A stretch of DNA of 64,000 nt from Candidatus Rhodoferax odensensis (GTDB lineage: Bacteria; Pseudomonadota; Gammaproteobacteria; Burkholderiales; Burkholderiaceae_C): assembly GCA_016718405.1 (NCBI GenBank), contig JADKDJ010000006.1:186001-250000 (forward strand). Direction: 5' to 3'. Below are positions 61,091 to 64,000 of the stretch, piece by piece (the first letter of the stretch is position 1; the number at the start of each line of letters is the position of its first letter). The position numbers and the translations under genes are program-made. A model generated the notes under the pieces. The model searched no databases and had not been told where the DNA came from. It worked only from the letters and a program-made list of their open reading frames with translations.

Positions 61091-63107
61091 ATGCCCAAAC
61101 ATCCCAACAACCCGCTGCTGCTCTCCCCAACGCGGCCGCTACCACGGCATGTAGCCATCATCGGCGCGGGCTCGATTGGCCCCGGACATCGGTTATTACC
61201 TCAAGAGCGCGCTGCCCGGCTTGCAGCTCACGCTGATTGACATTGACCAAAGCGCGATCGAAGCCGCGCTCAAGCGTTTTGCCGACTACGCGAAGAAGGC
61301 ACTCGCCAAGGGCAAGATGAACGAGGCGCAAGCCGCCGCCGTGCAGCAGGGCGTGCGGGGCAGCACCGACTACGACGCCCTCAAAGACTGCGACTGGGTG
61401 ATCGAGGCCGCCACCGAAAACCTGGCGCTGAAGCGGCGCATCTTTGCCCAGGTGGAGGCGCGGGTGGGCCTGGATGCGGTCATCACCTCCAACACCAGCT
61501 CGCTGCCGGCCGCGCGCATTTTTGCCGAGCTGAAGAACCCCGAGCGCGCCACCGTGACGCACTTCTTTGCACCCGCCTGGCGCAACCCGGCGGTCGAGGT
61601 GATTGACTGGCCGCAGGTGGCACCGGAACTGGTGACTTGGCTGCGCTGGGTGTTCTGCACCACGGGTAAGGTGCCGCTACTGACCAGTGATGCACCCTGC
61701 TTCATGCTGGACCGCATCTTTGACAACTGGTGCAACGAAGCGGCGCTGCTGCTGGACCGCGCCAGCGCCGCGCAGATCGACACGGTGGCGGCCGAGTTCG
61801 TGCACGCTGGACCTTTCTTCGTGCTGAACCTGGCGCGTGGCAACCCGATCATCACCGAGACCAACACCCTGCAGGCCGACGAAGAGGGCGAACACTACCG
61901 GCCGGCGCCGATCTTCGCATCGGTCGACCAGTGGCTAACGGTGGCGCCGGGCAGGCGCGTGGACGTCAACACCGACACCGCCCGCACGGTGCGCGACCGC
62001 TTGCTGGGCAGCCTGTTGTCGCAAACGGTCGATATTCTGGACCGCGCCATTGGCGCGCCGGCTGATCTGGACCTGGGTTGCTGCTCTGCGCTGGGTTTCA
62101 AGCGAGGCCCTTTGGCATTGCTGCGAGACATGCCCGCTGGCGAGGCGCCGCGGATTCTGCGCCGCTTGGCGCTGGAGCGCCCCGGTATGCCAATGCCCAC
62201 GCGCGAACTGAGCGACTACCTGAACTTTGAGCGCCACGTACTGGTGGACGATGTGCAGGGTGTCAAGGTCATCACGCTGCGCCGCCCGGAGGCGCTGAAC
62301 GCCTTGCACGACGAGATGACCGACGAGATTCTGGCGGTGATCCGCCACTTCGAGAACGACCCCGAGGTTCGCGGCTTCGTCATCACCGGCTACGGCACCA
62401 AGGCCTTCTGCGCCGGGGCCGACATTGGCCGATTTGCGGACCTGCTGGGCGATAAAGCGGCTGCAGCCCAATACGCACGCGACTGTTCGCGCCTGCTGGT
62501 GCACCTGGACGGCATGCACAAGCCGGTGGTGGCGGCGCTAAACGGCATGGCTCTGGGTGGCGGCTTTGAGCTGGCCATGCGTTGCCACGCGCTGGTGGCG
62601 ACGGAGCAGGCGTGGATGCAGTTGCCCGAAGTCAGCTTAGGCATCCTGCCCGGCATTGGTGCCATGGTGGTGCCCTACCGCCGTTGGCCGCAGGCGGCCG
62701 CCACCTTCCATGCCATGCTGCGCCGCTGCGACAAGCTCAAAGCCAAGCAGGCGCTGGCGCTGGGTGTGGTGGACGCGCTGGCCAGTAGCCCGGTGGAGCT
62801 GATCGCCAGCGCGGTGGCAAAGGTGCAGGCGCTGGCAAGCGGCCATGCACCCATCCCGCACGGCCCGGTGATGCTGCCCGCCTTTGACTCGATGGCACCC
62901 GAATCCGCCCACGGCCTGGCCCTGAGCCCTACTACGCTCGGCCTGATCGAGCGCGCGGTGCAAGACGCGGCCCAAGCTCCCAGCCTTAGCGCCGCGCTGG
63001 AGATTGGTTACCTGGCGTTTGGCGACAGCGCCTGCACGGCTGCGGCACGGGAAGGCATCGCCGCGTTTGGCGAAAAGCGCGCGCCGGACTTTGCGCGGGT
63101 GGGGTGA
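61091..63107 (+). CDS. 3-hydroxyacyl-CoA dehydrogenase / enoyl-CoA hydratase fusion, frameshifted
   Basis: About 671 residues after removing one C from CCCC at 61180-61183; the fix restores HVAIIGAGSIGPDIGYYLKSA, the Rossmann NAD site. The dehydrogenase comes first (VTHFFAPAWRNPAVEVID with the catalytic His), then a crotonase domain from about residue 385 (TLRRPEALNALHDEM, FCAGADIGRF, ALNGMALGGGFELAM, LPEVSLGILPGIGA). The usual FadB/FadJ order is the reverse. The gene is divergent from the GntR gene and probably controlled by it. It would hydrate and oxidise an enoyl-CoA intermediate before thiolysis. Confidence 0.9.
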
Positions 63108-63238
63108 GGCAACGGTAACAGTGGCTATTTGTTACATAGGTCTGCCCTGCGCGGCGCGCAAAGCCGAATAGACTCGGGCGAGTCGCGGCGGATCAGCTCC
63201 GCCGCCGGTCACCGTCACTGTCACACAAAGTGTTTGAA

Positions 63239-63802
63239 ATGCCACTGTCTGCGGCCTTCGCGGTCGTATTGAGCTACCTGCTGGGATGCCTTAATGCCGG
63301 GTACTACTACGTCCGACTGGTGCACGGGCAGGACATACGGCTGGCAGGCAGTGGCACAGCGGGGGCTCGCAACGCTGGCCGCCTGTTTGGCAAGTGGGTT
63401 TTTGCGCTGGTGTTTCTGGGTGACGCCGCCAAGGGCGCAGCCGCCACCGCAGCAGGCCTGTCCCTGGGTGCGGAAAGTGGCGCTCTATGTGCCATCGCCG
63501 TGGTGGTGGGCCACATCTGGCCCGTCCAGTTGGGGTTTCGAGGAGGCAAAGGGATTGCCAGCGCCATGGGCGCGCTGCTGTTGCTGGCACCCTGGCTGCT
63601 TGCATGGATGGCGCTGGCCTTCACCGCCCTGAAGGCCAGCGGCCAACCAACGAGCCGCGCGGGCATCGCAGCCTTCTGGGTGGCTGCGGCAAGCTCTGCG
63701 CTCCTGTACGCCCGCGAGCAAGTCGGGGCCACGATCGTGCTGGCGCTGCTGCTCAGCATCAGCCACTGGAGCAAGCTAAGGGAGGCATCTCGTCGTGACT
63801 GA
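63239..63802 (+). CDS. plsY: Glycerol-3-phosphate acyltransferase PlsY
   Basis: 187-residue membrane protein with about five helices that transfers acyl groups from acyl phosphate to glycerol 3-phosphate. The motifs are GSGTAGARNAGR (usual GSGNxGATN) and GHIWPVQLGFRGGKGIASAMG. The change of the first motif's Asn/Thr to Thr/Ala with an extra residue is unusual for PlsY, so activity should not be assumed. The start is the ATG at 63239 or the GTG at 63230. It overlaps the following gene by eight bases. Confidence 0.86.
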   Translation: MPLSAAFAVVLSYLLGCLNAGYYYVRLVHGQDIRLAGSGTAGARNAGRLFGKWVFALVFLGDAAKGAAATAAGLSLGAESGALCAIAVVVGHIWPVQLGFRGGKGIASAMGALLLLAPWLLAWMALAFTALKASGQPTSRAGIAAFWVAAASSALLYAREQVGATIVLALLLSISHWSKLREASRRD

Positions 63803-64000
63803 GTCACTGGTCTACAAACTTGCCAGCACGCCCGAGGAATTCGAGGCCATCCATCGCCTGAACTACCTCAGCTTTGTCGAGGAAATCCCGCAGCACGCCG
63901 CTAACCCCCAGAGGCGGCTGGTGGACCGGTTCCATGGCGAAAATACCTACGCTATTTGTCTGGACGGCGAGCAGTTGGTGGGCATGATCGCCGGGCGCTG
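63795..64000 (+). CDS. GNAT-like acetyltransferase, N-terminal fragment
   Basis: 68 codons are visible before the window ends. GTG at 63795 with GGAGG nine bases upstream overlaps the plsY stop by eight bases, so translation is coupled. The sequence EEFEAIHRLNYLSFVEEIPQH followed by YAICLDGEQLVGMIAGR fits the first strand-helix part of a GNAT domain. The remainder, including the acetyl-CoA loop, lies outside. Confidence 0.72.
   Translation, partial: MTESLVYKLASTPEEFEAIHRLNYLSFVEEIPQHAANPQRRLVDRFHGENTYAICLDGEQLVGMIAGR

Overview
The window looks like chromosomal DNA of a Burkholderiales betaproteobacterium, most likely Comamonadaceae (Rhodoferax/Polaromonas-like). This rests on gene order and protein character: dusB-fis-purH, a rubredoxin gene in front of pilG-pilH-pilI-pilJ-chpA, hemL next to thiD, and yqgE-ruvX-pyrR-pyrB-pyrX. 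The DNA is GC-rich and densely coded. I saw no rRNA, tRNA, CRISPR array, integrase or intact transposase.

Layout. 1-5.8 kb: a 7TMR-DISM sensor running off the left edge, ychF, a YqaA-type membrane protein, dusB-fis and purH. 5.8-7.9 kb: a looser stretch with a long hairpin repeat, a secreted beta-lactamase-fold hydrolase and 0.6 kb without a convincing gene. 7.9-10.1 kb: hemL and thiD on the minus strand. 10.2-20.0 kb: rubredoxin and the Chp/Pil chemosensory operon for twitching motility (PilG, PilH, PilI, PilJ, ChpA). 20.1-25.4 kb: photolyase, then the yqgE-ruvX-pyrRBX pyrimidine operon with a catalytically degenerate dihydroorotase. 25.4-28.3 kb: divergent Fur-box-associated iron ABC transporter genes (ATPase and permease). 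28.3-44.8 kb: mostly single metabolic, envelope and redox genes: MaoC hydratase, YaeF-like lipoprotein, PPi-phosphofructokinase, M3 peptidase, enoyl-CoA hydratase, FAD oxidoreductase, DsbG-like lipoprotein, PglL/WaaL-like ligase, DUF885, MAPEG, VOC, isochorismatase, ParB/Srx-like protein and NnrS.

44.9-63.1 kb is the most interesting part. It is a 16 kb minus-strand run read from a GntR/FCD regulator through a thiolase, an acyl-CoA ligase, hydantoinase/carboxylase-type HyuA and HyuB, an acyl-CoA dehydrogenase, a split B12-dependent acyl-CoA mutase, and a three-subunit molybdenum hydroxylase of 4-hydroxybenzoyl-CoA reductase type, to a family III CoA-transferase. A divergent gene for a 3-hydroxyacyl-CoA dehydrogenase fused N-terminally to an enoyl-CoA hydratase shares the regulator's intergenic region, which carries a perfect GTATA-CGA-TATAC dyad. 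Together these look like a complete CoA-dependent catabolic pathway (activation, Mo-dependent redox step, ATP-dependent ring opening or carboxylation, carbon-skeleton rearrangement, beta-oxidation) whose substrate I cannot name. The right end holds plsY and the start of a GNAT acetyltransferase.

Two cross-cutting observations. First, three hairpin repeats (5.84 kb, and an inverted pair at 53.1-53.3 kb inside the catabolic operon) share a nearly invariant 25-nt loop, while their 25-29-nt stems differ in sequence but still pair. Second, five genes (pilJ, chpA twice, the Mo subunit, the thiolase, the HCDH-ECH fusion) each carry single-base frameshifts, mostly in or next to short homopolymers. 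Sequencing or assembly indels are the simplest explanation, but true inactivation cannot be excluded.
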